Part shown: piece by piece, positions 33,900 to 42,174 of the stretch
How the letters are laid out: the number at the start of each line of letters is the position of its first letter
Position numbering within the stretch: position 1 is the stretch's first letter
Source: an uncultured Gammaproteobacteria bacterium
GTDB taxonomy: Bacteria; Pseudomonadota; Gammaproteobacteria; Xanthomonadales; Xanthomonadaceae
Direction of reading: 5' to 3'
DNA: 64,000 bases
Assembly (NCBI GenBank): GCA_946885735.1
Contig: CAMPGW010000005.1
Coordinates: 1 to 64,000, forward strand
The notes under the pieces: generated by a model
The model's database searches: none
Told to the model about the DNA's origin: nothing
What the model saw: only the letters and a program-made list of their open reading frames with translations
Position numbers and translations under genes: made by a program

Positions 33900-34400
33900 C
33901 TAGGGTTCAGCTGCCGCGGGTGGTTCCTCGTCGGCATGGACATCGGATTCGGCGTCGAATTCGCTGACGGCGAAGACGGGCTGATCGCCCTGCGTGCCCA
34001 TCAGCAGCACGTAGAGTTCGACGGCAGCGCCCGCGGGGACTTCCGTCTGGAGCTGCTCCACCAGGACCTGCTGGATCGGCATCCAGTAGCGCGTCTGGGC
34101 TTGCTCGACCTCGACTTCCTGTTCGAAGACGGTGGCGGTGTCGGCCGGGTGCCCCATCGTTTTCGCCCAGCTGGCGATGAAATCCCGGCGAGGCTTTGCC
34201 ACTGGCCGGAAGCTGCCGGTAAACGTGACCGGGGTGCGAAAACGCGTTTCGCCTTCCGCCAGCCAGTCTGCGGGGTGCGGGGGTAGGGCGGAGACGATCT
34301 GCGCGAGCGCGGCCGGGTGGTAGGCGTCGTAGTCGAAGGGCTGCGCGGCCGCAGCGGTGCAAGCCAGGAGAAGCAACAAGGCGATGCGCGCGATCGTCAT
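33900..34400 (-). CDS. Exported hypothetical protein
   Basis: A 166-residue protein with a clear signal peptide (RIALLLLLACTAAAA, cleavage likely before QPFDYD). The mature part contains YWMPIQQVLVEQLQTEVPAG and ELYVLLMGTQGDQPVFAVSEF, and ends in an acidic Pro/Ala tail. I do not recognise the family; such small secreted proteins occur in integrative elements. It is separated from the czcI-like gene by 56 bp on the same strand, so it might be read into the efflux operon. Confidence 0.65.
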   Translation of the reverse strand: MTIARIALLLLLACTAAAAQPFDYDAYHPAALAQIVSALPPHPADWLAEGETRFRTPVTFTGSFRPVAKPRRDFIASWAKTMGHPADTATVFEQEVEVEQAQTRYWMPIQQVLVEQLQTEVPAGAAVELYVLLMGTQGDQPVFAVSEFDAESDVHADEEPPAAAEP

Positions 34401-34538
34401 TTTGGCACCGGGTGCGCAGGGTCGCACCTAGCATGCGCGCCCGCCAACGGAAACGATACGGCTGCCCTCCAGCGCGTTCAGCTTCAAGGGTCAACGCGCT
34501 TCTCAGCGTTTGCGACCCGCGCTCGCTATGCTCGGACA

Positions 34539-35138
34539 ATGGAACTGATCGACGAAAGCGAAGCCGACCCGCTGACCGCGCGCACGAACGCACAGCGTAA
34601 TTTCGAACGCCTGCGAGAGGGATTGTCCCCGGCCATCCTCGCGCGTGAGGACGGACTGGCGACCGAGCTGGCCTCTCTGCCGGGAAGCCCGAGCAAACGC
34701 TTGCGCGCCTTGTACGCGGCCATGGCGGAGATCTCCGCGGCGGTCGAGCCGTTCGCGGCCTGTCGCGCCGGCTGCAGCAGCTGCTGTCATTACAACGTCA
34801 GCGTCTTTCCCTTGGAGGCGCGCTACATCGAAGAATGGAGCGGACACAAGCGCCTGCCGACGCCCGCGCCGGCGGCGGATTTTCACGGGACGCCGTGTCC
34901 GTTCTTGAAGGGCGGTCAGTGCTCAATCTACGAAGTCCGGCCGATGGCCTGCCGCAAGCACTTCGCGATCACCCAGACCGCGTACTGGTGCGCGCCCGAG
35001 CGCTGCAACGACCAAGAGTTTCCGCTGGTGAATTTCACGTCCGCCTACGACGCCTTCGAAGCTATCATCGCGTCGGACCGTCGCGGTGAACCCCTCGACA
35101 TGCGGCAGTGGTTTGGCACCACGGCGCGCAAGTCCTAG
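34539..35138 (+). CDS. YkgJ-type cysteine-cluster (zinc/iron-chelating) protein
   Basis: A 199-residue soluble protein with the CxxxCxxCC cluster, here CRAGCSSCCHYNVSVFPLEA, followed by CPFLKGGQCSIYEVRPMACR and later CAPERC. This is the layout of the YkgJ/Fe-S-cluster-like chelating family, presumed to bind Zn or Fe. It is the only plus-strand gene in a long leftward run and is convergent with the SGNH gene, 6 bp from its end. It may belong to the metal module; function unknown. Confidence 0.82.
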   Translation: MELIDESEADPLTARTNAQRNFERLREGLSPAILAREDGLATELASLPGSPSKRLRALYAAMAEISAAVEPFAACRAGCSSCCHYNVSVFPLEARYIEEWSGHKRLPTPAPAADFHGTPCPFLKGGQCSIYEVRPMACRKHFAITQTAYWCAPERCNDQEFPLVNFTSAYDAFEAIIASDRRGEPLDMRQWFGTTARKS

Positions 35139-35144
35139 CGATGG

Positions 35145-36038
35145 CTAGCGCTTGGCGGCGGGCAGGCGCGCGGCGATGGCGTTGCGCCACTTGTCCGCGA
35201 GTTCGTGAAAACCCGTGCCGGTCGGGTGCATCTCGTCGAACCAGGACGCGGTCTGCGGCAACGTCCCGCGCAGATCCACGAAATCAAACGCGCCGCCGAG
35301 TGCGGGATCGTCCCGCAAGGGCTCGAGCACCTTGGCTACGAAGCCGTCGATCAACAGGTGGGCAAACTCGCGCTGCGCGTCGAGCGTGGGTAACGCCCGC
35401 GCCACATGCGGCTCGATCCACGGACCGATGCTGCGCTTGAACAGCGCGATCGCGCCCAGGTTGGCGGCGGTGAGCTGCGCCGGCTGCCCCAAGCGAATCG
35501 GGTAGTCGTAGCTGTGCCCGAGGATCGGCACCGAGGGCTTGGCCTGGTGGAAGGCAGTGATTAGGCGGGTGTAAGCGGCGAGCACGTCGCCGAAGCGGCC
35601 AGTGTCCTCCACGCGGGTGAAGGCTTGCGCGGGCGTCATCGATCCGGCGTTGGCGAAGGCCTTCTTGAGGAAGTCGCCAACGAAGTCGTTGCCGCCAGCG
35701 CTCAGCAACACCACGTCGAACTCGAAGGCGCGGAACCACGCGAGCAGATCCTTCACCTTCTTCGGCTTGAAGATCTCCGTGGCCAGATCGCCGCTGTGCT
35801 CGGCCCGAAAGAATAGGCCGCCCGAGCCGAACAAGGGCACACCGGCGGCCTCGTCTTCCGGCGTCGGGTAGACGATCCAGTCCAGGGTGTTCATCGACAA
35901 GGGCGTGGAAAACCACGAGTCGCCCTCGCAGAAGATGATCGGCGTGGTCTGGGCGAGGGCAGGGCGCCGTCGGATCGCGCGGTAGGTTTCGCGAAACTGA
36001 CCGCGAAGCGACAGCATCATCGAGTGCGAACGCGGCAT
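35145..36038 (-). CDS. SGNH/GDSL-type hydrolase in the defence operon
   Basis: A 297-residue esterase/lipase-like protein. The nucleophile block I is FCEGDSWFSTP, block III is SAGGNDFVGDF and block V is DEMHPTGTG, giving Ser, Gly/Asn and Asp-His of the SGNH fold. No signal peptide is visible, so it is probably cytoplasmic. ATG at 36038 follows GAGGAG at 6 bp; the longer in-frame extension runs into the neighbour. It is the last gene of a leftward run that begins with the AAA ATPase at 42038, 28 bp after the secreted phospholipase-C-like gene. A role as an extra effector or self-protection enzyme is inferred. Confidence 0.8.
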   Translation of the reverse strand: MPRSHSMMLSLRGQFRETYRAIRRRPALAQTTPIIFCEGDSWFSTPLSMNTLDWIVYPTPEDEAAGVPLFGSGGLFFRAEHSGDLATEIFKPKKVKDLLAWFRAFEFDVVLLSAGGNDFVGDFLKKAFANAGSMTPAQAFTRVEDTGRFGDVLAAYTRLITAFHQAKPSVPILGHSYDYPIRLGQPAQLTAANLGAIALFKRSIGPWIEPHVARALPTLDAQREFAHLLIDGFVAKVLEPLRDDPALGGAFDFVDLRGTLPQTASWFDEMHPTGTGFHELADKWRNAIAARLPAAKR

Positions 36039-36066
36039 GGCAGGCTCCTCGAAGTAGCCGGTGTGG

Positions 36067-37170
36067 TCAACGCGCGGCGGTGAAAGCTTCGCCCGCGGAC
36101 GAGACCTTGGCCTCCGGCGCCAGCGCGAACACGCACGCGAAGTAGGGTTCGACCTCAGACCACGGCCGGCGCGCATCGAAAGCCTCGACCAGCGGGCGCC
36201 CCACATCGACGACGTCGGGGGCGCGCTGCAGTTGGCGATCCTTGGCCTCCATACTGTCGGCGGCGGCATGCGCGGTGTGGTCTTGCTGGCCGTAGGCGTG
36301 GAATTCGCGGATCTGACCCGGGGCGCGGTGGCTTTCGCCGTTGAGCTGGCAGCGTCCCGCAGGATCCGGCTGCCCGCGATCGACGTGACCTTCAGCAAAA
36401 CTGTCCTGGAGCATGTGCAACAAGCTGCCGAAGGCGACCTGGTCCACGCGGCGCTCGAGCAATGGGCTGCCTTGGATAAACAGGTCGCGCACGTCCCACT
36501 CGGTGTAGCCGAAGGGCGCCTTGAATCCCGCGATCGGCACCTCGCGCAGCTTCATCGTACGCGGCCACTCGCGGATCGCCACGCGCCAGGTGAACTGCGC
36601 CCAGTCCATCATGTGCTGGCGGGTTTGTTCGGGCGCAATGTCACTGCCCGAGGCCATGCCATGCAGGAACTGCAGGTCGCCGAAGTGGGTGCGATACAGC
36701 AGGCCATCGCCGGGGCCGTAGACCTTACCTGCGGCCGCCTTCTTCTCGGCACTCTTGAACAACTGCAGCCAGCAGCTGGGCTGGGTTTGGAAGCGGATCG
36801 TCTGCGGTTTGCACAAGGTACCCGCGAGCTCGGCGTTGCTCAGGCGAAAGGGCGGGTCGTCGTTCCAACGCACCCCCACCAGCACCGCCGCGTCGGCGGA
36901 GGCCGAGTCAGCGCCGCCGCACAAGGCCACGTCGCCATCGCAGCCGAAGATGCGCGTGGTGAGTTCTTCATGGATCGGATCAGAAAAAAGCAGCGGGGCG
37001 CCGTACTGGGCGAGCTTGCGCTCGAGCCAGGCCATTCGGCTGTACGGTACGTTGAGCAGGCGCCGCTCTTCGGGTGCGGCTTCCGCATCCAACTGGAAAC
37101 TGTGCGCCGGCTGGTAGGCCGACGCCGCGAGGGACGCCGCAACGGCGCCGAGCAGGAATGAGGCCTTCAC
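36067..37170 (-). CDS. Secreted zinc-dependent phospholipase-C-like protein
   Basis: A 367-residue exported protein from GTG at 37170, with GGAGG upstream and a GTGA overlap with the Cap15-like gene. The signal peptide is FLLGAVAASLAASA. The mature part has an early His-Glu (IHEELTTRIFG), YRTHFGDLQFLHGM, then VAFGSLLHMLQDSFAEGHVDR and DHTAHAAADS. The H-x3-D-x5-H pattern with flanking His/Asp is that of zinc-dependent phospholipase C and S1/P1-like metallohydrolases. It would act in the periplasm or on membranes. Translational coupling to a CBASS receptor gene makes it a candidate effector. The family call is by motif pattern only. Confidence 0.6.
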   Translation of the reverse strand: MKASFLLGAVAASLAASAYQPAHSFQLDAEAAPEERRLLNVPYSRMAWLERKLAQYGAPLLFSDPIHEELTTRIFGCDGDVALCGGADSASADAAVLVGVRWNDDPPFRLSNAELAGTLCKPQTIRFQTQPSCWLQLFKSAEKKAAAGKVYGPGDGLLYRTHFGDLQFLHGMASGSDIAPEQTRQHMMDWAQFTWRVAIREWPRTMKLREVPIAGFKAPFGYTEWDVRDLFIQGSPLLERRVDQVAFGSLLHMLQDSFAEGHVDRGQPDPAGRCQLNGESHRAPGQIREFHAYGQQDHTAHAAADSMEAKDRQLQRAPDVVDVGRPLVEAFDARRPWSEVEPYFACVFALAPEAKVSSAGEAFTAAR

Positions 37171-37817
37171 GATTTTCCTCCGGAGCCGGTGAAGTGGCGG
37201 TGTGCATCCTCGTATCGCGAGTAGAGCGTGGCCGTGCGCCCTTCGAAGGTCATGCGCCCGACGGTCTTGCGATCGGTCCAATACTCGGCGGTGATCGAAT
37301 CGGGTTTGAACCTGGGCCCGTGCGTGCTCAGCAGCGCCGCACCGACATGGCGCTCACTACGCCCACCGCGCAGCTCCACCCCAGGCGTGTTCGCGTAGAC
37401 CACGGACACGTTGAATCGATTGCCGCAGGGCGTGGGCTCGATAGCGTGCGCAAGCAGGCACGATTCGGACTCCGGAGTCATGAGGTGGATCTGCAACTTG
37501 GTCAGCGACTGCTCGATGGCAGCGTAGGCGGTAATCGGCGGGGCGCGCTCACCGGTTTCCGGGTTGACCCACTCGGACTGGAGGGTGACCTTCCAGGTGC
37601 CGCGCAGGTCGGGCCGATTGAACAACCAGCCTTGCAGCGGGCGTAGACGCCACAGCCACAACTCCATCGCCAGCGCTACCACGACCAGCACGCTGACCAC
37701 CGTCGTGAAGGGCGCCAGGTGCTGCCACGACACGGTCGTGCCTTGCACCTGAAGCACGATCCACCAGCACAACGTCGCCACGCCGAGGGCCACGGTAATT
37801 TGCAAGCGAGTAAACAT
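37167..37817 (-). CDS. cap15: Cap15-like membrane cyclic-nucleotide receptor (CBASS effector)
   Basis: A 216-residue protein with two N-terminal membrane helices (about residues 7-24 and 33-54) and a beta-rich cytoplasmic domain opening with NRPDLRGTWKVTL and closing near ATLYSRYED. This two-helix plus eight-stranded barrel layout is that of Cap15 (S-2TM-beta), a receptor that binds the cyclic dinucleotide made by its CD-NTase and disrupts the inner membrane. It starts 2 bp after the CD-NTase stop and overlaps the next gene. The match is by layout and the RG-W motif; a profile search would settle it. Confidence 0.8.
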   Translation of the reverse strand: MFTRLQITVALGVATLCWWIVLQVQGTTVSWQHLAPFTTVVSVLVVVALAMELWLWRLRPLQGWLFNRPDLRGTWKVTLQSEWVNPETGERAPPITAYAAIEQSLTKLQIHLMTPESESCLLAHAIEPTPCGNRFNVSVVYANTPGVELRGGRSERHVGAALLSTHGPRFKPDSITAEYWTDRKTVGRMTFEGRTATLYSRYEDAHRHFTGSGGKS

Positions 37818-37819
37818 GG

Positions 37820-38731
37820 TCAGGTCCCGATGTAGCGCAGGGCGCGGTCGACGAAGGCCTCGAACTGCGCGCGTTTGGTCTCATTGCCCTTGAGCAGATA
37901 TTTGAACTCGCTCACTTCGCCCCATTCCCCGCACAAGGTCATGCTCGCCAGGTGGATGGAAAGGTAACGCAGCACCGCATCTACATCCTCCAGCCAGCTG
38001 GCATACGTGAAACAGGAATTGGGCGCGTTCCAGATCATGCATTCGACGTTGAAGCCCTTGATCGGCTTGGCTTCGGCGATGCCATCCTCATCCATGACGT
38101 TGCGCAGCTTCTTGATGATGCGCACCACAGCGCGGTAGGCCCGACGGGTATCGTCGTTCTTGCCATTGCCGTTCTCGTAGTGCTGCCTCGGCCATTCGGG
38201 CCGGTCGTAGAGGCGTTCAGGCCAGTTGACAATGCGCTCGTTGCTATCGGTCAGCAGCTCGACGCCGCATTGATAGCTGCCGTCCGCGTGGTAGCGACGG
38301 TGCACGAACAGCGGCACCACGTCGGCGTCGACTCGATAGGTGTTCTCGTGGATGTCGAAGGCTTTGTCGCCGCGCGCAACGTGCGCGCGACCGAAGTAGC
38401 TGACCAAGGCCTTCTCGAGGTCGTTCTTGTACTCGGTGTAGCTGTAGGAGCCGTTGCTGATTCCGAAATCCGTGTCGCCCTTGCCTACCGGATACTCGGT
38501 GAAGAAGACGCCGCCGGTGTAGAGCACGCCGATATCGACGTCGCTGTCCTGGCGTACGTTCACGCGGTTGCGGTAGGAGCCTTGCACGAAGACCTTGGTC
38601 ACCGAGGCGACCTTCGGGTCGGCGGCCAGCGCCTTCTTGATCGCTGTGATGGCGTTGTCGATGCGCGTGGCCTCGGTCGTACCCGGTGCCTGCGCCCAGC
38701 TGTTGAAGCGATCGTTCCAGTTCGTGCTCAT
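37820..38731 (-). CDS. CD-NTase (cGAS/DncV-like nucleotidyltransferase), first CBASS
   Basis: A 303-residue nucleotidyltransferase that makes a cyclic oligonucleotide alarm signal on infection. The active site is plain: VQGSYRNRVNVRQDSDVDIG gives G51-S52 and D64/D66, and VDADVVPLF gives the third acid (D137). A C-terminal helical domain follows. The RNRVNVRQDSDVD motif recalls clades E/B rather than DncV, but I cannot fix the clade or product. It overlaps the subtilase gene by ATGA and is followed at once by the Cap15-like effector: a type I-style CBASS core without cap2/cap3. Confidence 0.9.
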   Translation of the reverse strand: MSTNWNDRFNSWAQAPGTTEATRIDNAITAIKKALAADPKVASVTKVFVQGSYRNRVNVRQDSDVDIGVLYTGGVFFTEYPVGKGDTDFGISNGSYSYTEYKNDLEKALVSYFGRAHVARGDKAFDIHENTYRVDADVVPLFVHRRYHADGSYQCGVELLTDSNERIVNWPERLYDRPEWPRQHYENGNGKNDDTRRAYRAVVRIIKKLRNVMDEDGIAEAKPIKGFNVECMIWNAPNSCFTYASWLEDVDAVLRYLSIHLASMTLCGEWGEVSEFKYLLKGNETKRAQFEAFVDRALRYIGT

Positions 38732-40935
38732 GGGGTCCCCGGCGCGACGGGCACCGACACGGCAGCTTCGATCGGCAGCGTCTGCAGCACCGGGAATTCG
38801 GTCTGCACGCGCGTCATCAGGTCCACGATGCCGGGTGCCTGCAAGGTGACCACCAAGGCGTAGGGCATCGAGACGGCATCTTCGACCCGCACCGCCTCAC
38901 TTTCGTCGCGCACCTGGTAGTTGATGTGGAAGTAGGGGGCGTCCAGGTCGTCCGCGCTGACTGTGCGCACGTTATGCAGCACCGTATCCCAGCGCATCGC
39001 GTCGCGGCGCAGGTCGCCTTCGGTCTTGTACATGCCGGTGCCGAAAAGCGGCAGGGGCTTGCCCGCAGCCTTGTAGCAGCGCACCCACAGGCCGGCGCGG
39101 GTGTAGTTGATCGCGTGCGCGGAATCCACCGGCGCGCGGTAGCAAAACGTGGCGCCGATGCGCACCTTCGTACCGGGCGGTAGCCCACGCGGAACCGGAA
39201 TCAACGCCTTTTGCGGATGACCGGGGCGGGTCCGGCCTTGGTAGACCACGCGCACGACATCGAGCGGGGTGTACAGCACCGCATCCGGATCCAGCGGCAC
39301 GCGGCCCCAGCCCACATCTGTGCGCTTGTGGCGGCTGCGAAACTCGGCGCCGTTGATCAGCAAGGCCTGCAACGTGATGGGGTCGAACCGCGCCTGGCTC
39401 TGCGCGTCCAGCCCGATCGCGGTGCGCAATGCCAGAGGGCTGGCGAAGCTCGTTCCGCCCACGCCCACGACGCTGCCTGCCAGCGGGCTGAAGATCGGCA
39501 GCGGTTCGCCGTTCGAACCGCCGAAGGCGAGCACGTCGGGCTTGACGAAGCCAGGACTGCGACCCGGGCCGGTCGCGCTGTAAGGGGCGCGATTCCACTT
39601 CTTGCGCCGCGTGTCGGCCGCGCCCACGGCGAATACATTAACGGCATCGCCCGGCGGTTGAATGCGCGCCAGCTCGCCGCCGAGGTCGCCGTTGTTGCCT
39701 ACCGCTGCCGTGCACAAGGTGCTGCCGTCGGCCAGCTCGGTGTCCAGGCGCGAGGTCCACTCGTGGATATCGTCATCGAAGAAGGTCGCCACCGGGCCGA
39801 GGCTGATGTTCGCGAAGCGGTACGGGCGACCGGCCGTGCGCGCCGCGCGCAAGGCGGTGACGATGCGATCGAGCACGTCCAGCGCCTGTTCGGGGCTGTC
39901 GGTCGACGGCAGCACGCGGTGGTGGTCGATCTTGCAGCGCGGCGCGGGAAGCACCGCCTGCTTGGGGTCGACGGGCCCGAACAACAGGGCCGACGTCACG
40001 TTGACGCCGTGCGCCAGCTCGCCGAGCGAGGCGGGCGGCAGATTCGCCGCCGCCAAGTCGGTTACGTGGGCGCCGAAGGCCTGGGACGTGCCACCGTCGA
40101 ATACCGCCACGCGCGGTCCCTGCGCCAGCGGTATCGGAACCGGCAACGCCAGTTTCGCGAAATTGCGCCGCAGCGACGCGGTGAGTTCGAGCTCGCCGCG
40201 CAACTGCGGCATCGAGCGCAGCAGGCGGATGCGTTCGAAACGCGCCAGTTCTTCCACGGCTCCGGCCGGCAGCTGCACGGCCACGAAGGCCAAGCCTGGC
40301 ACGAAGCGGAATCCGCGCGGGGTGATTACGCCACCCAGCTGCAATACCAGCGTCTGGAAGGCCGCGAGGATGTCGACGTCGTTCTCGCCGGCGTGCAAGG
40401 TCACGTGCACGAATTCGGGCCAGGGCGTGTCCGGGTCCAGGCGCAGCTTGTGCTGGCTGGCGTAGGAATGAATGGTTTCGATGTGGGTGAACTGCTCCTG
40501 GCGTCCGAGGCCCAGCGCCGGATCGCGCAGTTGCAGGTCCATCGTCTCGAAATCTTCCGCGGTGCCGGCGACGAGGATTTCCGCCGTGTCCTGCAGGTCG
40601 GGGTGATTGGCCTGGGGCACGCGCGGGGCCACTTTGGCGACGCGCGAGCCGAGAATGGTCAAGCCTGCGTCGCGCAGAATCGCGGCGGGGAAATAGGTCT
40701 TTGCCAGAAACGTCGGATGCAGCACGACCTGCGCGGTGATTTCGCCGCGCGGCGAGTAGCGCGGCGCGGAGGCCCGGGCCGCGCGGGCCACGGCCGAGAG
40801 CTGCGGGTGCAGCGCCTCGCGGGCCTGGGCGATCGAGTACGGATGCCATTTCGGGCCGCCACCGGCGGGCCACGACAGCGGGGCAATCAGTTCTTGCCCG
40901 TTGGCGATCAGCAAGTTGCGCGGCGTAGCGGCCAT
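38728..40935 (-). CDS. ietS: IetS-like subtilisin-family serine protease
   Basis: A 735-residue S8 peptidase without a signal peptide, so cytoplasmic. A long N-terminal region precedes the catalytic domain: D280 (VAVFDGGTS), H309 (ELAHGVNVTS), oxyanion N414 (AVGNNGDLG) and S496 (GVGGTSFASP). A roughly 200-residue C-terminal beta domain follows. ATG at 40935 has AGGA 8 bp upstream; a GTG at 40962 is the alternative. Paired with an AAA ATPase it matches ietAS, known as a plasmid-stability and later antiphage pair. Here it is fused by ATGA overlap to a CD-NTase gene, which is unusual. Confidence 0.85.
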   Translation of the reverse strand: MAATPRNLLIANGQELIAPLSWPAGGGPKWHPYSIAQAREALHPQLSAVARAARASAPRYSPRGEITAQVVLHPTFLAKTYFPAAILRDAGLTILGSRVAKVAPRVPQANHPDLQDTAEILVAGTAEDFETMDLQLRDPALGLGRQEQFTHIETIHSYASQHKLRLDPDTPWPEFVHVTLHAGENDVDILAAFQTLVLQLGGVITPRGFRFVPGLAFVAVQLPAGAVEELARFERIRLLRSMPQLRGELELTASLRRNFAKLALPVPIPLAQGPRVAVFDGGTSQAFGAHVTDLAAANLPPASLGELAHGVNVTSALLFGPVDPKQAVLPAPRCKIDHHRVLPSTDSPEQALDVLDRIVTALRAARTAGRPYRFANISLGPVATFFDDDIHEWTSRLDTELADGSTLCTAAVGNNGDLGGELARIQPPGDAVNVFAVGAADTRRKKWNRAPYSATGPGRSPGFVKPDVLAFGGSNGEPLPIFSPLAGSVVGVGGTSFASPLALRTAIGLDAQSQARFDPITLQALLINGAEFRSRHKRTDVGWGRVPLDPDAVLYTPLDVVRVVYQGRTRPGHPQKALIPVPRGLPPGTKVRIGATFCYRAPVDSAHAINYTRAGLWVRCYKAAGKPLPLFGTGMYKTEGDLRRDAMRWDTVLHNVRTVSADDLDAPYFHINYQVRDESEAVRVEDAVSMPYALVVTLQAPGIVDLMTRVQTEFPVLQTLPIEAAVSVPVAPGTP

Positions 40936-40946
40936 GGATTCGATTC

Positions 40947-42038
40947 CTACTTTTGTAGCCACCGCGAGACGGTCGCTGCGCTCACGCCGACTTCCTTGGC
41001 GATGGCGCGCATCGACAGCCCGTCGGCATGCAAGCGCTTGACCTCGAGCAAGCGCCGGCGCTCGGCCGGATCGGTTGTATCCGGCAAGGCCAGGCGCAAC
41101 AAGACATCGTCGAGCTCGCCGCCGTTGAGCGCGATCTCGCGGCGCGCTCGCGTAATGAGCCGGCTCGCATCGGAGAGCGGTTCGCCTGCCAGCGCGGGCG
41201 CCAATTGCCGTGCGACGTTGGCCCCAGCGCCCAGTTGCCCCAGCAGGACTTCTACCTGTCGCGGCGTGCTGTCAGGGAAGCGCAGCCACAGGTCGAATCG
41301 GCGAAACACGGCGCGATCGAGCAGTTCTTCGTGATTCGTGGCCGCCACCAGCAACGAGGTGCCCGGCCATTCGTCGATGGCCTGCAAGAGCACGTTCACC
41401 ACGCGCTTGAGTTCGCCCACGTCCTGCCCGTCGTCGCGCCGCTTGGCCAGCGCGTCGAATTCGTCGAGCAGCAAAACGCAAGGTTGGGCCTTGGCGTGCA
41501 TCAAGACGCGCGTGAGGTTGCTGCCCGTTTTGCCGAGCAGGCTGTTCACGGCCGCAGCCAGGTTCAACGTGATCAGCGGGTAGTGCAGCTGCTCGGCCAG
41601 GTAGGTGGCGGCCAGCGTTTTGCCCACGCCCGGCGGACCAGACAGCAACACCGTACGCGAGGGGGTGAGGCCGGCTTCGCGCAGCTTGTCGGCCTGCCGC
41701 CACTCGTGGACCAGCCCCTGCAGTGATTCTTCGACCTTGGGCGGCCAGACTGGTGCGTGCTCGAGAAAGGCGGGGAAGAGCATCGTGGTCAAGGCCAGGT
41801 TGCTGTCCGCGTCCACCGGGCTGACCAGCGCTTGCTGGGCGGCGCCATCGCGCGCCAGGGTCAAACGGGCGCTATTCGCCTCGGTCAGCGCCTGCGTCAG
41901 CAGGGCCGCCAAGGGGGACTTCTCGCGGCGCAGCCTCGCGATCAGGCGGGTCAGCCGCAGCTGGAACGCCGCCGCGTGCCCGGCGCAGCCTTCCCGGACC
42001 AGGGCCAACCACTCGGCGTCAGAACTCGGTGCTGCCAT
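40947..42038 (-). CDS. ietA: IetA-like AAA+ ATPase with C-terminal HTH
   Basis: A 363-residue AAA+ protein. Walker A is SGPPGVGKTLAA (K140), Walker B is CVLLLDEFDAL, a sensor stretch is LLVAATNHEELL and the arginine-finger region FRRFDLWLRF. The last 35 residues (KRLHADGLSMRAIAKEVG, then ATVSRWLQ) form a resolvase-like helix-turn-helix, so it may also bind DNA and regulate its operon. In ietAS systems the ATPase is thought to restrain or direct the protease. First gene of the six-gene leftward operon; an inverted repeat lies about 40 bp upstream. Confidence 0.85.
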   Translation of the reverse strand: MAAPSSDAEWLALVREGCAGHAAAFQLRLTRLIARLRREKSPLAALLTQALTEANSARLTLARDGAAQQALVSPVDADSNLALTTMLFPAFLEHAPVWPPKVEESLQGLVHEWRQADKLREAGLTPSRTVLLSGPPGVGKTLAATYLAEQLHYPLITLNLAAAVNSLLGKTGSNLTRVLMHAKAQPCVLLLDEFDALAKRRDDGQDVGELKRVVNVLLQAIDEWPGTSLLVAATNHEELLDRAVFRRFDLWLRFPDSTPRQVEVLLGQLGAGANVARQLAPALAGEPLSDASRLITRARREIALNGGELDDVLLRLALPDTTDPAERRRLLEVKRLHADGLSMRAIAKEVGVSAATVSRWLQK

Positions 42039-42069
42039 TGCCCGCCCTTTGTTTCATCTGTTTCACAGT

Positions 42070-42089
42070 GTTGCACACCTGTATGCAAC
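42070..42089. promoter_or_regulatory. Inverted repeat upstream of the ietA-like gene, candidate operator
   Basis: GTTGCA and TGCAAC arms are separated by 8 bp (CACCTGTA), next to a GTTTCA direct repeat (42051 and 42060 region). It is 32 bp upstream of the ietA-like ATG in its promoter zone. The C-terminal HTH of that ATPase is a plausible binder; this is inference. Confidence 0.45.
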
Positions 42090-42174
42090 AGCGCAAGAGG
42101 GGAGCCGCGGCGGGCCGGGGCGGCCACCCGATCGTGCGGATCACCGGCGCCCGGCGGCTACTCCGGCCGCGGGT

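Noticed and set aside
36039..36398. N-terminal extension of the SGNH hydrolase
   Set aside because: The extension is Arg/Ser/Pro-rich shadow of the PLC-like gene; GAGGAG precedes ATG 36038.
38728..40935. Secreted subtilisin-type exoprotease
   Set aside because: No signal peptide; genes on both sides are cytoplasmic defence-type and overlap it.
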